Below, piece by piece: positions 19,396 through 28,514 of a stretch of 64,000 bases of DNA. This stretch comes from Marinobacter sp. ATCH36 (GTDB lineage: Bacteria; Pseudomonadota; Gammaproteobacteria; Pseudomonadales; Oleiphilaceae), in assembly GCF_023555055.1 (NCBI RefSeq), contig NZ_JAMJPL010000007.1, positions 1 through 64,000 on the forward strand. The letters are read 5' to 3'. The position numbers were made by a program, and so were the translations under genes. How positions within the stretch are numbered: the first letter of the stretch is position 1; every line of letters begins with the position of its first letter. The notes under the pieces were generated by a model. That model did no database searches and was not told the DNA's origin. It was given only the letters and a program-made list of their open reading frames with translations.

Positions 19396-20054
19396 CTACT
19401 TGCATGGGCCCTGCACGATTTCCAGCTCTCCTGATTCCATTTCGGAAAGAAATTTATTTTCTTCAACCCCGGAATTTCAACGGAGAGGTGATACATCAGT
19501 TTAAAACTCTCATTACACGCCATAGAGTTCCTCACCGAACTAAAATTATTAACCCCGACAAAGCTTACCGACTGTTCAAACCCCTGCTCCGCCAGCAGTT
19601 TTTTACGCTGCAAGTCAAGAAACCTTTGCAGGCAATGGCCACGATATTCCGGTTTTACGTAGCTGAGGTGCAAGAGGCCAGAGCTCTTTTGAGTGAGGGG
19701 AACTTGCGCAAACGGAGGCCATTGTGCATTCCGACCCAAGGCAACCCAGCTCATTGCCACATACCTACTTTCGCACTTCGCAACGATGCATCTGTCTGCC
19801 TGCCCAAACGTGAGCGCAAGGTTTTTCCTTATCACTTGATCTGTTGATCCAAAGTACCCTCCCTCTTTGCAGAGATCGATCAACAATTCATCATCGGAGG
19901 GCTCTTCAACAATGTAAAAATCAACAGTCAGGGTTTTGGGGTGAACGTTCGAGCATTGCGACAAGAGCCCATTTTGCAGCGAATCAGAAAACAGGAAGTA
20001 GGCATCCAAATCGAAACGGAATGCCCGCCGCAGAACGCTACTAATACCGCTCAT
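19383..20054 (-). CDS. GNAT family N-acetyltransferase-like protein
   Basis: A 223-residue protein. The block LLHLSYVKPEYRGHCLQRFL near residues 127-146 fits the GNAT acetyl-CoA-binding motif A (V-x-P-x-x-R-x-x-x-x), and NNFSSVRNSMACNESFKL resembles motif B with the usual Asn. Many EPS clusters use such enzymes to N-acetylate amino sugars; the acceptor is unknown. It overlaps both neighbours (4 nt with the ATP-grasp gene upstream, 13 nt with the GT2 downstream), showing tight translational coupling. Confidence 0.7.
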   Translation of the reverse strand: MSGISSVLRRAFRFDLDAYFLFSDSLQNGLLSQCSNVHPKTLTVDFYIVEEPSDDELLIDLCKEGGYFGSTDQVIRKNLALTFGQADRCIVAKCESRYVAMSWVALGRNAQWPPFAQVPLTQKSSGLLHLSYVKPEYRGHCLQRFLDLQRKKLLAEQGFEQSVSFVGVNNFSSVRNSMACNESFKLMYHLSVEIPGLKKINFFPKWNQESWKSCRAHASRWMP

Positions 20055-21241
20055 TTGGAATGCTTCCTTGAAAGCGCTTTTCTTAGATGTGCCCTAAACG
20101 GTTTTGTATCCCGCCAATCGAAATATAGAAACTGAAAATGGCGAACAAAACCAAGCGCTCTAATTAACTGGACGCTAGCCTTCAGCAGCCCGATCGACTT
20201 GGCGTATCGATAGGCTGACAACTCATCCACCCAAATGCAATTTGCCTTGGTCTTTTTAGCAAATCGGCCCTCTTCGTCAATTCCGAGATACTTTTTTACC
20301 AAAACTGCGGTAGGGTTGTTTTCATAACTCAATGCCACACCTGACTGATAGTCATTTCGTCCCACCGTTGGCTCAGTGACGAGAAACTTCCCGGTTCTTG
20401 GATCACGCTTGAATTCAATAGACCCGAGACCCGTCATTTTCAACTTGATGGCGATTGATCTTGCAAGGGAAATCATCTGAGGTTCTTCGATTAATCGGCA
20501 AACAGCCGTTGATCCACCCAATGGCGGCCATTGCCATAGCTTCTGACCGGCATACTCAGCTAACATCACACCGCTTTCATCAAAAGCGAAAAGCACGAAA
20601 AAGACTTCAGTGTCACCCCCGGGAATCCATTCCTGAAGGATATAACGGTCAGAAAGGCAGAATGGGTCAGAGGAACGAACAAACTCGTTCAACTCTTTCT
20701 CTGAATTCAACAAGAAAAACTTCTTATTTTTATGCACGCTATCCCACGCTGACGTGCGCACCAATGGTTTCAATATACAGGGGAAACTTAATTCCGCCGC
20801 TAAACCAATCAGACCATCAAGACTCGCCACAATTTTAGATTGTGGCACATCGACTCCATTCTCAAGCGCCCACTGATGAAACAGTGTTTTGTCCATCATT
20901 ATTTCGCCCTCCAGTTGGGGAGGGACGGGCACCGTAAAATATCGTTCCAACTCCTCAAGTCGCGCCCAAGCGGAGATGACATGACTATCCTGGGAAAAAA
21001 GTAATAAAGGCCGGCCTGAAAATTCAGCGCTTTCTGCCATTTTTATTAGCTTTTCGAGCTGTTCGTCCGAGCTTCCGGGTAAATGAAGTACTCGGTCCCA
21101 ATGATTGGATTGAATCGAAGGCGCATCGATATTCTGACAAATGCCATTAACCGTAACCGGTATGCCTCTCAGCGCTCGTGCGGTGGTAAGACCAGTAGGA
21201 GTATCTGCCCCGGTAATGATCACGCACGGAATTTCAGACAT
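20051..21241 (-). CDS. ATP-grasp ligase (carboxylate-amine ligase type)
   Basis: A 396-residue ATP-grasp protein with an N-terminal Rossmann-like preATP domain (VIITGADTPTGLTTARAL), a central ATP-binding lobe (CILKPLVRTSAWDS, YILQEWIPGGDTEVFF) and metal ligands in GLGSIEFKRDPRTGKF...EPTVGRNDYQ. The order matches the carbamoyl-phosphate-synthase-like and D-aspartate-ligase-like families. Exosortase-linked clusters often encode such a protein; it may join an amino acid or polyamine to a carboxylated sugar. It abuts asnB-like (stop and start adjacent) and overlaps the GNAT gene downstream by 4 nt. Confidence 0.8.
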   Translation of the reverse strand: MSEIPCVIITGADTPTGLTTARALRGIPVTVNGICQNIDAPSIQSNHWDRVLHLPGSSDEQLEKLIKMAESAEFSGRPLLLFSQDSHVISAWARLEELERYFTVPVPPQLEGEIMMDKTLFHQWALENGVDVPQSKIVASLDGLIGLAAELSFPCILKPLVRTSAWDSVHKNKKFFLLNSEKELNEFVRSSDPFCLSDRYILQEWIPGGDTEVFFVLFAFDESGVMLAEYAGQKLWQWPPLGGSTAVCRLIEEPQMISLARSIAIKLKMTGLGSIEFKRDPRTGKFLVTEPTVGRNDYQSGVALSYENNPTAVLVKKYLGIDEEGRFAKKTKANCIWVDELSAYRYAKSIGLLKASVQLIRALGFVRHFQFLYFDWRDTKPFRAHLRKALSRKHSK

Positions 21242-23209
21242 TCACGCGGTCCAGCCCGATGATATAGGGTTCGCACTGCCTTTATTGTCCAGCCATGCCT
21301 GAAACATCAAAATACCCCACAACTCGAAACTGTAGTCTTCCCGGCCTGAAAGATGTTCATGCCACACCTGCCGAACCATGTCGGCCTTCCAGTAACCCTG
21401 CTCACGCAGGCGGACTGGCTCCAGAAGCTCCTCCGCCCACTCACGCAAAGACCCTCTAAGCCAGGCCCCGACCGGAACCGCAAAACCCTGTTTCGGCCGG
21501 TCAATTAATTCCCGTGGTACATGGCGATAAAGCACCGACCGAAGCACCTGCTTGCCGACATTGCCCTGCATATTGAGCGACGCAGGCAGCCCCATGGCGA
21601 ACGACACCACCCGATGATCCAGCATGGGTATACGGGTTTCCAGGCTACAGGCCATGGCGGCGCGGTCCACCTTGGTCAGTATATCGTCTGGCAGATACCA
21701 GTTCAGGTCCCGCCACATCAGGGTTTTCAGGTCATTGTCCGGCACCTGGGCCGTAACCGACCCCGTCAGTCCATAGCTGCCCTCGCCTGGCTCTACCAAC
21801 GCCATGCCCGGATCTGGCCAGACAGACACAGACTGCCGGTAGAATTCGGACAAGCTCGTGGCAGAGGCAATAGCCCGGGCCCGCGCAAGACGAAACCGGA
21901 TTGCTTCCACACTGCGCCCTCTCTGAGACGGCACCAGGGCACGGATAGCCTGAGCGGTCAAGCCGGACGGCAGCCGACCGGAAAGTGCTTTCAATTGAGA
22001 CCCAAGCGAACCGCGCCGCTGCCAACCGTGTAACATGTTGGGATAGCGTGTGTACCCACAGAACAACTCGTCGCCACCATCGCCAGACAAAGCCACCGTA
22101 ACGTGTTTGCGGGTCATTTCGCTGACCAAATAAGTCGGCAGCTGGGAAGAGTCCGCAAACGGTTCATCGTAAATTTGCGGCAGATGCGGCACCAGCTCCC
22201 TTGCATTCTGCTCCGTCACATAGAGCTCAGTATGGTCGGTACCCAAATGCCGTGCCACTGCTGCTGCGTGCACTGCCTCGTTAAAACCTTCTTCGTTAAA
22301 GCCAATGCTGAAAGTTCGAACCGGTTGAGCGGCCTGCTTCTGCATCAACGCAACGACTGTGGAAGAATCAACACCGCCAGACAGAAACGCACCCAAAGGG
22401 ACGTCTGAAACCATCTGATCACCAACCACATCCTCAAGCAGCGTTTCAAGGTGGGAAGAAGCACCATTTAAAGACCAGTCCCGATCATCAAAAAACTGAT
22501 CTTCCAGGCGCCAGTAGCGAGAGGGTTCAGGCAGTTCTCCAGGTACCAGCTGGTCCAGGTCCAGACTAATGAATGACGCAGGGAGCAATTTATGAATACC
22601 GGAATAGATGGAATGGGGCGCGGGAATCAGGTTATGACGCAACAACAGAGGTAACGCGCCACGGTTTATATCCCCTTTCCAGGCTGGGTGGCGTGCAAGG
22701 GCCTTGAGTTCAGAGCCGAACAACAGGCTGCGCCCCTGCCAGCCGTAATACAGCGGCTTCTCCCCCATCCGGTCCCGGGCGAGGTGAAGCTTGCGCTCGC
22801 TCCTGTCCACTAACGCAAAGGCAAACATTCCATTGAAACGTGCCAGTGCCTCCTCCACACCCCACGCCTCAAATCCCGCAAGCATGACTTCGGTATCGGA
22901 ATGACCACGGAACCGGGCACCGGCAATTTCAAGCTCCGCCTTGAGGTCGCGAAAATTATAGATCTCACCGTTAAAAGAAATAACGTAACGGCCCGATTCA
23001 GATGCCATGGGCTGGGCACCAAGTTCAGACAGTTCGATAATCGACAGGCGGCGGTGACTCAGCCCCAAATGCAATTCCCCGTCAAACCAGACACCACCTG
23101 CGTCCGGCCCCCGGTGCCGAATGGCCTGCCCCATGCCATCCAGTATCGATTCACACTGGCCCCTGCTACCGGGCAACTCCGGCTCGGCAAATCCTGCGAA
23201 ACCACACAT
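21242..23209 (-). CDS. asnB: asparagine-synthetase-like amidotransferase (glutamine-hydrolysing)
   Basis: A 655-residue class II glutamine amidotransferase. Cys2 (MCGFAGF) is the glutaminase nucleophile, and the N-terminal domain carries the RHRGPDAGG and SFNGEIYN signatures. The synthetase half has the PP-loop FLSGGVDSS near residue 270 and the conserved SGDGGDELFCGY and RIPMLDHR blocks. Free-standing AsnB makes asparagine, but members inside EPS loci (WbpS/exosortase-linked amidotransferases) are thought to amidate uronic acids or related carboxylates. The location between a flippase and an ATP-grasp ligase favours the second role. Seventeen nucleotides separate it from the flippase gene. 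Confidence 0.88.
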   Translation of the reverse strand: MCGFAGFAEPELPGSRGQCESILDGMGQAIRHRGPDAGGVWFDGELHLGLSHRRLSIIELSELGAQPMASESGRYVISFNGEIYNFRDLKAELEIAGARFRGHSDTEVMLAGFEAWGVEEALARFNGMFAFALVDRSERKLHLARDRMGEKPLYYGWQGRSLLFGSELKALARHPAWKGDINRGALPLLLRHNLIPAPHSIYSGIHKLLPASFISLDLDQLVPGELPEPSRYWRLEDQFFDDRDWSLNGASSHLETLLEDVVGDQMVSDVPLGAFLSGGVDSSTVVALMQKQAAQPVRTFSIGFNEEGFNEAVHAAAVARHLGTDHTELYVTEQNARELVPHLPQIYDEPFADSSQLPTYLVSEMTRKHVTVALSGDGGDELFCGYTRYPNMLHGWQRRGSLGSQLKALSGRLPSGLTAQAIRALVPSQRGRSVEAIRFRLARARAIASATSLSEFYRQSVSVWPDPGMALVEPGEGSYGLTGSVTAQVPDNDLKTLMWRDLNWYLPDDILTKVDRAAMACSLETRIPMLDHRVVSFAMGLPASLNMQGNVGKQVLRSVLYRHVPRELIDRPKQGFAVPVGAWLRGSLREWAEELLEPVRLREQGYWKADMVRQVWHEHLSGREDYSFELWGILMFQAWLDNKGSANPISSGWTA

Positions 23210-23226
23210 TCAGAAAACTCCCTTTT

Positions 23227-24750
23227 TCATGCACCCCACCTGAAACGCGCAGGCACAAGTCGCATTAGCACGTTGCGTTCGTCTTTCCCGATGGAAATAA
23301 ACCAATACAATACGCCATACACCACTCCGGATACCACAACGGCGGCGACAATATCCAGGTAGCCGGGCAACCCGTATTCAACCCGCCACCAGGCCAAGCC
23401 ACCGCCCATAACCGTCACCGGAATAGTGGCCGGCAGAATCGCGTGCTTCACGTATTGAAACATGGTAATTCCCAAGTTATCAGCAACAACCTTGAGGAAT
23501 ATTGGCGTTACGACAAATACCGGTAACACTGAACCCAATGCCGCACCTATAACGCCATACTCTAAAACTAACCAGATGCTTAGGCCCACGTTAACAAGTG
23601 CTGCCGGGGGTGCCACCATCGCAAAAATCACGTGTTTGTTAATAGCGGTCAGATAACGGCTGGCAAATGGGTTGAGCTTTGGAACGACCATGTAGATAAC
23701 CAATAGAGTGATAATTGAGTCGACCAAGGCTGGATCAAACTGACCACTCATCCATATGGCAATGAACGGCCCTCCTATGAGACAAATACCTACACCCATA
23801 GGGAGAACTAACGCCACCAGCAACTTGCTAGCCAGAAGATAGACTTTTCTAATTTTCGCCTGCTCGCCCCTTGCATCGAGATCGCTGAACAGCGGCATAA
23901 ACGTATGACTCAACGTCATACTTATTGTTGCGATATAAGTCACCAGTGTGGCCGGTATCGTATAAACAGGGATCATTGCCGGACTCATGAGCGTTCCGAT
24001 AACGATTCGGTCGGACATTTTATTTACTTTTCCGGCTGCACCCTGAATAAAAGATTTAGAACCAAAAATCAGCATCTCTTTGAATTTCTTTCGCGAAAAC
24101 AGGCGCAAATTCGGATAGATTGCTCCCACCATTGGCCGCATAAGTATGGCGGAAAAAATGATTAGTTTAATCAGCGTAGTGACAGCGGCCAACAAGGCCA
24201 AAAGCGCCAAACCGTTTTGCGGGGTCATGTAGTGATATGCCAGAACTGAAACAAATATAATGGAAAAAATGTTAACCAAATTCTTGAAGTAGTAACGCTG
24301 TAATCCTTCAAGAAAACTTTCACAAACAAAGCCCGGGAACAGAAACATCAACTGAGCACCCACCAACAGCAGAAACAGTGTGTACTTGGTGTTACCTTCC
24401 ATGTTTTCCGGGTTAAGTATGTCAGGGAAGGAAAGTGCCCAAAACCAAAAGAACAGCCCTAAAGCTAAACCAACCAGCGTCATAAATACGAGGCTGGTAC
24501 CGTAAACAGTCAGTAAAGATTCCCGGTCATCTTGTGCGTTATGCATCGATGCAAACCGACTTATCGTAGGGCGCATACCTAAGTCCAGCATTCCCATATA
24601 GCCGACCAGAGCAAGTACCATTTCCCGCAAGCCATAGTCGTGGTGCCCCATCAGCTTTAGATAAATCGGCGCCATAATAAACGTCGCCACCATGCTAACC
24701 ATAAGTTGTGCGACATTCGACCCGGTATTAATTAAAACTCGTTTTAGCAT
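23227..24750 (-). CDS. polysaccharide flippase (Wzx/MATE-type, MOP superfamily)
   Basis: A 507-residue inner-membrane protein with about 12-14 hydrophobic helices spread over its length. An N-terminal amphipathic start (MLKRVLINTGSNVAQLM) and a charged loop near residues 205-225 (RLFSRKKFKEMLIFGSKSF) are typical of Wzx-like lipid-linked oligosaccharide flippases. It would move undecaprenyl-linked repeat units to the periplasm for polymerisation. A 157-nt gap upstream (24751-24907) is AT-rich and contains no convincing gene. Confidence 0.88.
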   Translation of the reverse strand: MLKRVLINTGSNVAQLMVSMVATFIMAPIYLKLMGHHDYGLREMVLALVGYMGMLDLGMRPTISRFASMHNAQDDRESLLTVYGTSLVFMTLVGLALGLFFWFWALSFPDILNPENMEGNTKYTLFLLLVGAQLMFLFPGFVCESFLEGLQRYYFKNLVNIFSIIFVSVLAYHYMTPQNGLALLALLAAVTTLIKLIIFSAILMRPMVGAIYPNLRLFSRKKFKEMLIFGSKSFIQGAAGKVNKMSDRIVIGTLMSPAMIPVYTIPATLVTYIATISMTLSHTFMPLFSDLDARGEQAKIRKVYLLASKLLVALVLPMGVGICLIGGPFIAIWMSGQFDPALVDSIITLLVIYMVVPKLNPFASRYLTAINKHVIFAMVAPPAALVNVGLSIWLVLEYGVIGAALGSVLPVFVVTPIFLKVVADNLGITMFQYVKHAILPATIPVTVMGGGLAWWRVEYGLPGYLDIVAAVVVSGVVYGVLYWFISIGKDERNVLMRLVPARFRWGA

Positions 24751-24907
24751 TGATTAAGCAATCTCGGTGAAGCGATTATGTTGGCAGTTATCAGACATTC
24801 GACTGTCAACGGCAGACATCATAAAAATAATAAAGGGCATTGGCACGGTGAGTAGCATTACAACTAAGATATTAGAACTGGTACTTGTAGGAATAAGATG
24901 AAACAAA

Positions 24908-26038
24908 TCACCTACCCCTAGTAGCTGAAACCGCGATGTATAACTCGGCGAGGTGTCGCGCAGGACGCTCAATGCTAAAACGCGCTACAGCATCTGGTTG
25001 ATAGGCCTCAAAGACTTGCCGTCTAAGCTCGATGTCATCAATCTCTGCCACCAAAGCCTCCGCTAACGCAGCTGAATTTCCGACGGGAACCTGCCTGGCA
25101 GGACTACCGTCAAGCACTTCACGAAGCCCGATAGAATCACTTCCAACGATCGGTACCCCTGCCGACAATGCCTCCATGGCAAGAAGTCCGCAAGCTTCCC
25201 AACGGGAAGGCATTGCAACCAGGTCAACCCCTTTCAAAGCACCCGGCATGTTATCCGTTTGAGGCATCTGGTGGAAATATTCACCCAACCCTAGCTCGTC
25301 AAGATAAGCATAGTCCTCCCGAATAAAACCACCCCAACCAAACGTGACTACATGAGGCATAGGACTTACTTTTAGCCGCATTTTAATAACACCCATTGCA
25401 TCAACCAGAATTTTGAAGCCCTTGGGGCTCATGAAGCGACCAAAAAATCCGATCAGTGGAACATCAGTTGGCAAGCCAATTTCTTTCTTGATATCCAGAG
25501 CTTTTCCAAACTGGAAGAACTTGGCATCTACCCCGTGAAGGATTGGATGAACCTTGTCATCAGGGGTGCCTGGAAAGAACTCCAAAAAATTATGCTTCGC
25601 GTCCTCGGTTACGGTATGCACTGCAGTCAATCGATTAAACAATAGCCCCATCAATAAATGGTTTATGTAGCCTTTGAACCCAGTAAACAAGGGCTTGGTA
25701 AACATATCATGCCCAGTCATCAGGTGAGGTGTATTGTTACCAGTTAAAGCCAGTTGGGTAAGCAAGCCGGCCGAGAAACCATGAGAGTGCACAAGGTCAT
25801 ACGCGTGTTGGTTCGCCAGTTTTCGTACCTGTCTCACCAAACCGGTTTTGCCGGAATCGGCGGGGACTAGTTCAATACGGCCTGCTGGAAGGAATGTTGA
25901 CAAAAAAGCTTCTAACCCCCCTTGATCTGGCGCTAAAAGGGTAAAGCTATAGCCCTCAAAAGCTGGCTGACCGTACACATAGCGAAAAAAAGTGCGAATG
26001 CCGCCTCCTGGCTGCAAAGCCGTCATCAAAACCTTCAT
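24908..26038 (-). CDS. glycosyltransferase family 4
   Basis: A 376-residue GT-B fold retaining transferase. The N-terminal donor-independent half starts with MTALQPGGGIRTFF. The C-terminal half has the typical IGFFGRFMSPKG and the E-x7-E region in SRWEACGLLAMEALSAG, followed by VPIVGSDSIGLREV. No membrane helices. It probably extends the lipid-linked repeat unit on the cytoplasmic side. It is the first gene after the 59-nt gap downstream of the GT2 at 26098-26991. Confidence 0.92.
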   Translation of the reverse strand: MKVLMTALQPGGGIRTFFRYVYGQPAFEGYSFTLLAPDQGGLEAFLSTFLPAGRIELVPADSGKTGLVRQVRKLANQHAYDLVHSHGFSAGLLTQLALTGNNTPHLMTGHDMFTKPLFTGFKGYINHLLMGLLFNRLTAVHTVTEDAKHNFLEFFPGTPDDKVHPILHGVDAKFFQFGKALDIKKEIGLPTDVPLIGFFGRFMSPKGFKILVDAMGVIKMRLKVSPMPHVVTFGWGGFIREDYAYLDELGLGEYFHQMPQTDNMPGALKGVDLVAMPSRWEACGLLAMEALSAGVPIVGSDSIGLREVLDGSPARQVPVGNSAALAEALVAEIDDIELRRQVFEAYQPDAVARFSIERPARHLAELYIAVSATRGR

Positions 26039-26097
26039 TGGCCCGTAACTCCTTTCCCTACTTCCCCTAACTTCAAAACTTCAGAGGGAACACTTTC

Positions 26098-26991
26098 CTA
26101 GCTAGCTTTTTCACTGCCGGTAAGCACCTTTAGTGCCCTAATCGGATCAAGAGCCCCGGACCTTAGCAGATACCCTAGTGCAGTAATACTTTTGTTCTCA
26201 CGCCAACAGACCTGTGCCATTCGAAAATTGAGTAATGCGCGCCGCTTGCGAATGGTAGATTTTTTATAAGGATACCGAGCCTGAGCACGGTGGAGAATCC
26301 TAAAACCATTCTCCCAGCGTTTCCGCTGGCCTTTATTACTAATCGAATCACTATGGCGACGATACTGAAAAACCTTGACTGGAATAAATGCGAACTTGGT
26401 ACTCTCAGCTAGCCTGATCAACATGTCATGATCTTGTGCGGCGCGAAACCCTTCTTCGAAACCACCAATCCGCTCATAAAAAGAACGGCGCACTAATGCA
26501 TTCACTGGCAAAGAAAAATAACAATCCAGCAACACCGCGTTTGGGTCATTCGGTTCAATATGATCCGGCGAGAGAATGTTATAGAGCCATCGCCCATTCT
26601 CATCTACCGCTTCACCCATTCCATAAACAAGTCCAACTTCGGGGTGAGCCTGCAGATACTCTGCCTGAGAGCGAAGCTTGCCTGGCAAGAAAATATCATC
26701 GCTATCAAGTATGGCTATAAGTTCGCCGGAAGCATTCTCAAGCGCCCGATTCAATGCAACTGATTGACCTAAGTTAGCGCGGTTTGGATGGGTTAACAGT
26801 TTGAGATCTCCCTTCTCCGCATATTCAAGAAGAATCTCGTAAGTTCCATCTGTAGAACCGTCATCAACGACGATAAGCTCCACTTGATCGTAGTCCTGAG
26901 AAAGAACCGATTCCACCGTTTCTCTAATATACTCAACTCGGTTGAATGCCGGTACCACCACGGAAATTAATGTCTTCCTTGAACCGTCCAT
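26098..26991 (-). CDS. glycosyltransferase family 2
   Basis: A 297-residue GT-A transferase with ISVVVPAFNRVEY, VDDGSTDGT and the metal-binding LDSDDIF. The C-terminal third is basic, which may mediate membrane association. No helices or fusion. The 146-nt gap upstream (26992-27137) is very AT-rich and could hold a promoter, but no clear -35/-10 or -24/-12 element was found. Confidence 0.9.
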   Translation of the reverse strand: MDGSRKTLISVVVPAFNRVEYIRETVESVLSQDYDQVELIVVDDGSTDGTYEILLEYAEKGDLKLLTHPNRANLGQSVALNRALENASGELIAILDSDDIFLPGKLRSQAEYLQAHPEVGLVYGMGEAVDENGRWLYNILSPDHIEPNDPNAVLLDCYFSLPVNALVRRSFYERIGGFEEGFRAAQDHDMLIRLAESTKFAFIPVKVFQYRRHSDSISNKGQRKRWENGFRILHRAQARYPYKKSTIRKRRALLNFRMAQVCWRENKSITALGYLLRSGALDPIRALKVLTGSEKAS

Positions 26992-27137
26992 TTTTCGGCC
27001 TGCTATCGGTTGGTTATTATGAAAAATAACGTTAGAATTTTAACATCTAAACACCGTCTTTTTCATGTATATACAAAATATTTTTATAGAAGGTTTTTGG
27101 CTCGTTAATCCCCAAAGTGCAACGGAATAGCAATACA

Positions 27138-28514
27138 TTATCTCCGCAAACGGTCGGCTAAGGGATAACTGGAACTTGACTTGCTCCCCTGGCCCATTTG
27201 TATATTTTTATCACTGGTAGAAGTCAATTCCTGCTCAACGAGGCGCCCAAACGCAATCACCAGACCACCCAAAAGATACCAGTAGTACTGGGACAACCCC
27301 CAATAGTTCAGGCTGTATACCGCGTACATCCAAAACACCGCAATAAGACACTTATTCAATCGCGAGTAATAAGACCGGTCGCTTCTGTTCAAGGCTGCAA
27401 ATTGCGACCGAACAACGGAAAGCTTACGGGCAATCTGGTAAAGAAAACGTAGAAAAATCACAAATCCGATCAAACCTAATTCAATCATCAACTCAGCATA
27501 AAGATTATGGCTGGCCTTCCGCTCTCCCAATTTATGAGTTTTTGCCTCAGGTGTCGTTCCAAGACCATGGCCCACAACAGGCCTCGTAAGACCCAACTTG
27601 AATTCTCCCACCATTCCTTTAAGACGCCCTTCGGCAGTGGCAGCTCCTGCGGTATCGCTATCAACCAGAGATAAATAACGATCCTTCTGAATGGGTGTCA
27701 TCACACTCAGAGCACCTAGCGCAACCACCACAGCCAAAAAAATCAGCTTCATCTTGTGCTTTGATTTTTTGAACACCAAAAACGCAACAACCAACAGTGC
27801 AATGAACGCACCTCGAGACATGGTGAGTATCAGTGAGTACAACAGCGCCGGCATAATGGCCAGGTAAATAAGTTTGGATTTCCAGCCCAAAGGCCACAGC
27901 AGATAATGAAGGAAGGGAATGGCGGTAACGATCACAAAACCCAGCTCATTCGGGTTGATCACATCCGCCGGAGCTCCTGAGAGTCGACCCGCAAATTCTC
28001 CCCCACCCAGATGAGTGGAGCTCCCCCAGTACCCTTGCGTAATATGAAGATATAGCGGTTCCAAAACACGAAACACTTGGCATAATACGAACACGGCAAT
28101 AAACCATCTCAGGCGCCTCTCCGTGTCGATAATCAGGGCGGTAAAGAATAGGAACACAACGGCTTTGATGAAGGGGTCAATGTTTGCGCGAACGACACTC
28201 CCGGGCCATTCCACCAACGGCAGGCTGATAACGAGATAACCAAACAGCACAAAGATTGCTTTGAAAATCGGGTCCTCAAAACGGCCTTTCAGCTTATCTC
28301 GCTGCAAGAACAATGAAAGACTTATAACGGCAACAACTAACAATGTGGGTCTGATGGCACCATAGCCAGGAATACGAGCAGAGAAGCGAAGAAAGAAATC
28401 GAGGATGAAATACAAATACAGAACAAAGCTGAACTGGCTTATAGTCGCTATATCCAGCTTTGCAAGGAAGGTTTGTTTTCCGTCCTGAGCTGAATTCATC
28501 ATTCCTAGTTTCAT
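27138..28514 (-). CDS. O-antigen ligase/polymerase-like protein (Wzy/WaaL family)
   Basis: A 458-residue polytopic membrane protein with about ten helices and the large periplasmic loop typical of Wzy_C proteins. The HGLGTTPEAKTHKLGERKAS segment, with its HNLYAEL motif just after, near residues 315-345 is the family signature. It is likely the EPS repeat-unit polymerase, as no other candidate exists in the cluster, though a ligase role is possible. The C-terminal tail is polar and serine-rich. The ATG overlaps the stop of the deacetylase gene upstream by 4 nt. Confidence 0.85.
   Translation of the reverse strand: MKLGMMNSAQDGKQTFLAKLDIATISQFSFVLYLYFILDFFLRFSARIPGYGAIRPTLLVVAVISLSLFLQRDKLKGRFEDPIFKAIFVLFGYLVISLPLVEWPGSVVRANIDPFIKAVVFLFFTALIIDTERRLRWFIAVFVLCQVFRVLEPLYLHITQGYWGSSTHLGGGEFAGRLSGAPADVINPNELGFVIVTAIPFLHYLLWPLGWKSKLIYLAIMPALLYSLILTMSRGAFIALLVVAFLVFKKSKHKMKLIFLAVVVALGALSVMTPIQKDRYLSLVDSDTAGAATAEGRLKGMVGEFKLGLTRPVVGHGLGTTPEAKTHKLGERKASHNLYAELMIELGLIGFVIFLRFLYQIARKLSVVRSQFAALNRSDRSYYSRLNKCLIAVFWMYAVYSLNYWGLSQYYWYLLGGLVIAFGRLVEQELTSTSDKNIQMGQGSKSSSSYPLADRLRR

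Noticed and set aside
24754..24972. A 72-codon minus-strand frame overlapping the end of a GT4 gene
   Set aside because: Its first part is an alternative frame of the GT4 gene; the hydrophobic remainder has no start or ribosome-binding site of its own.
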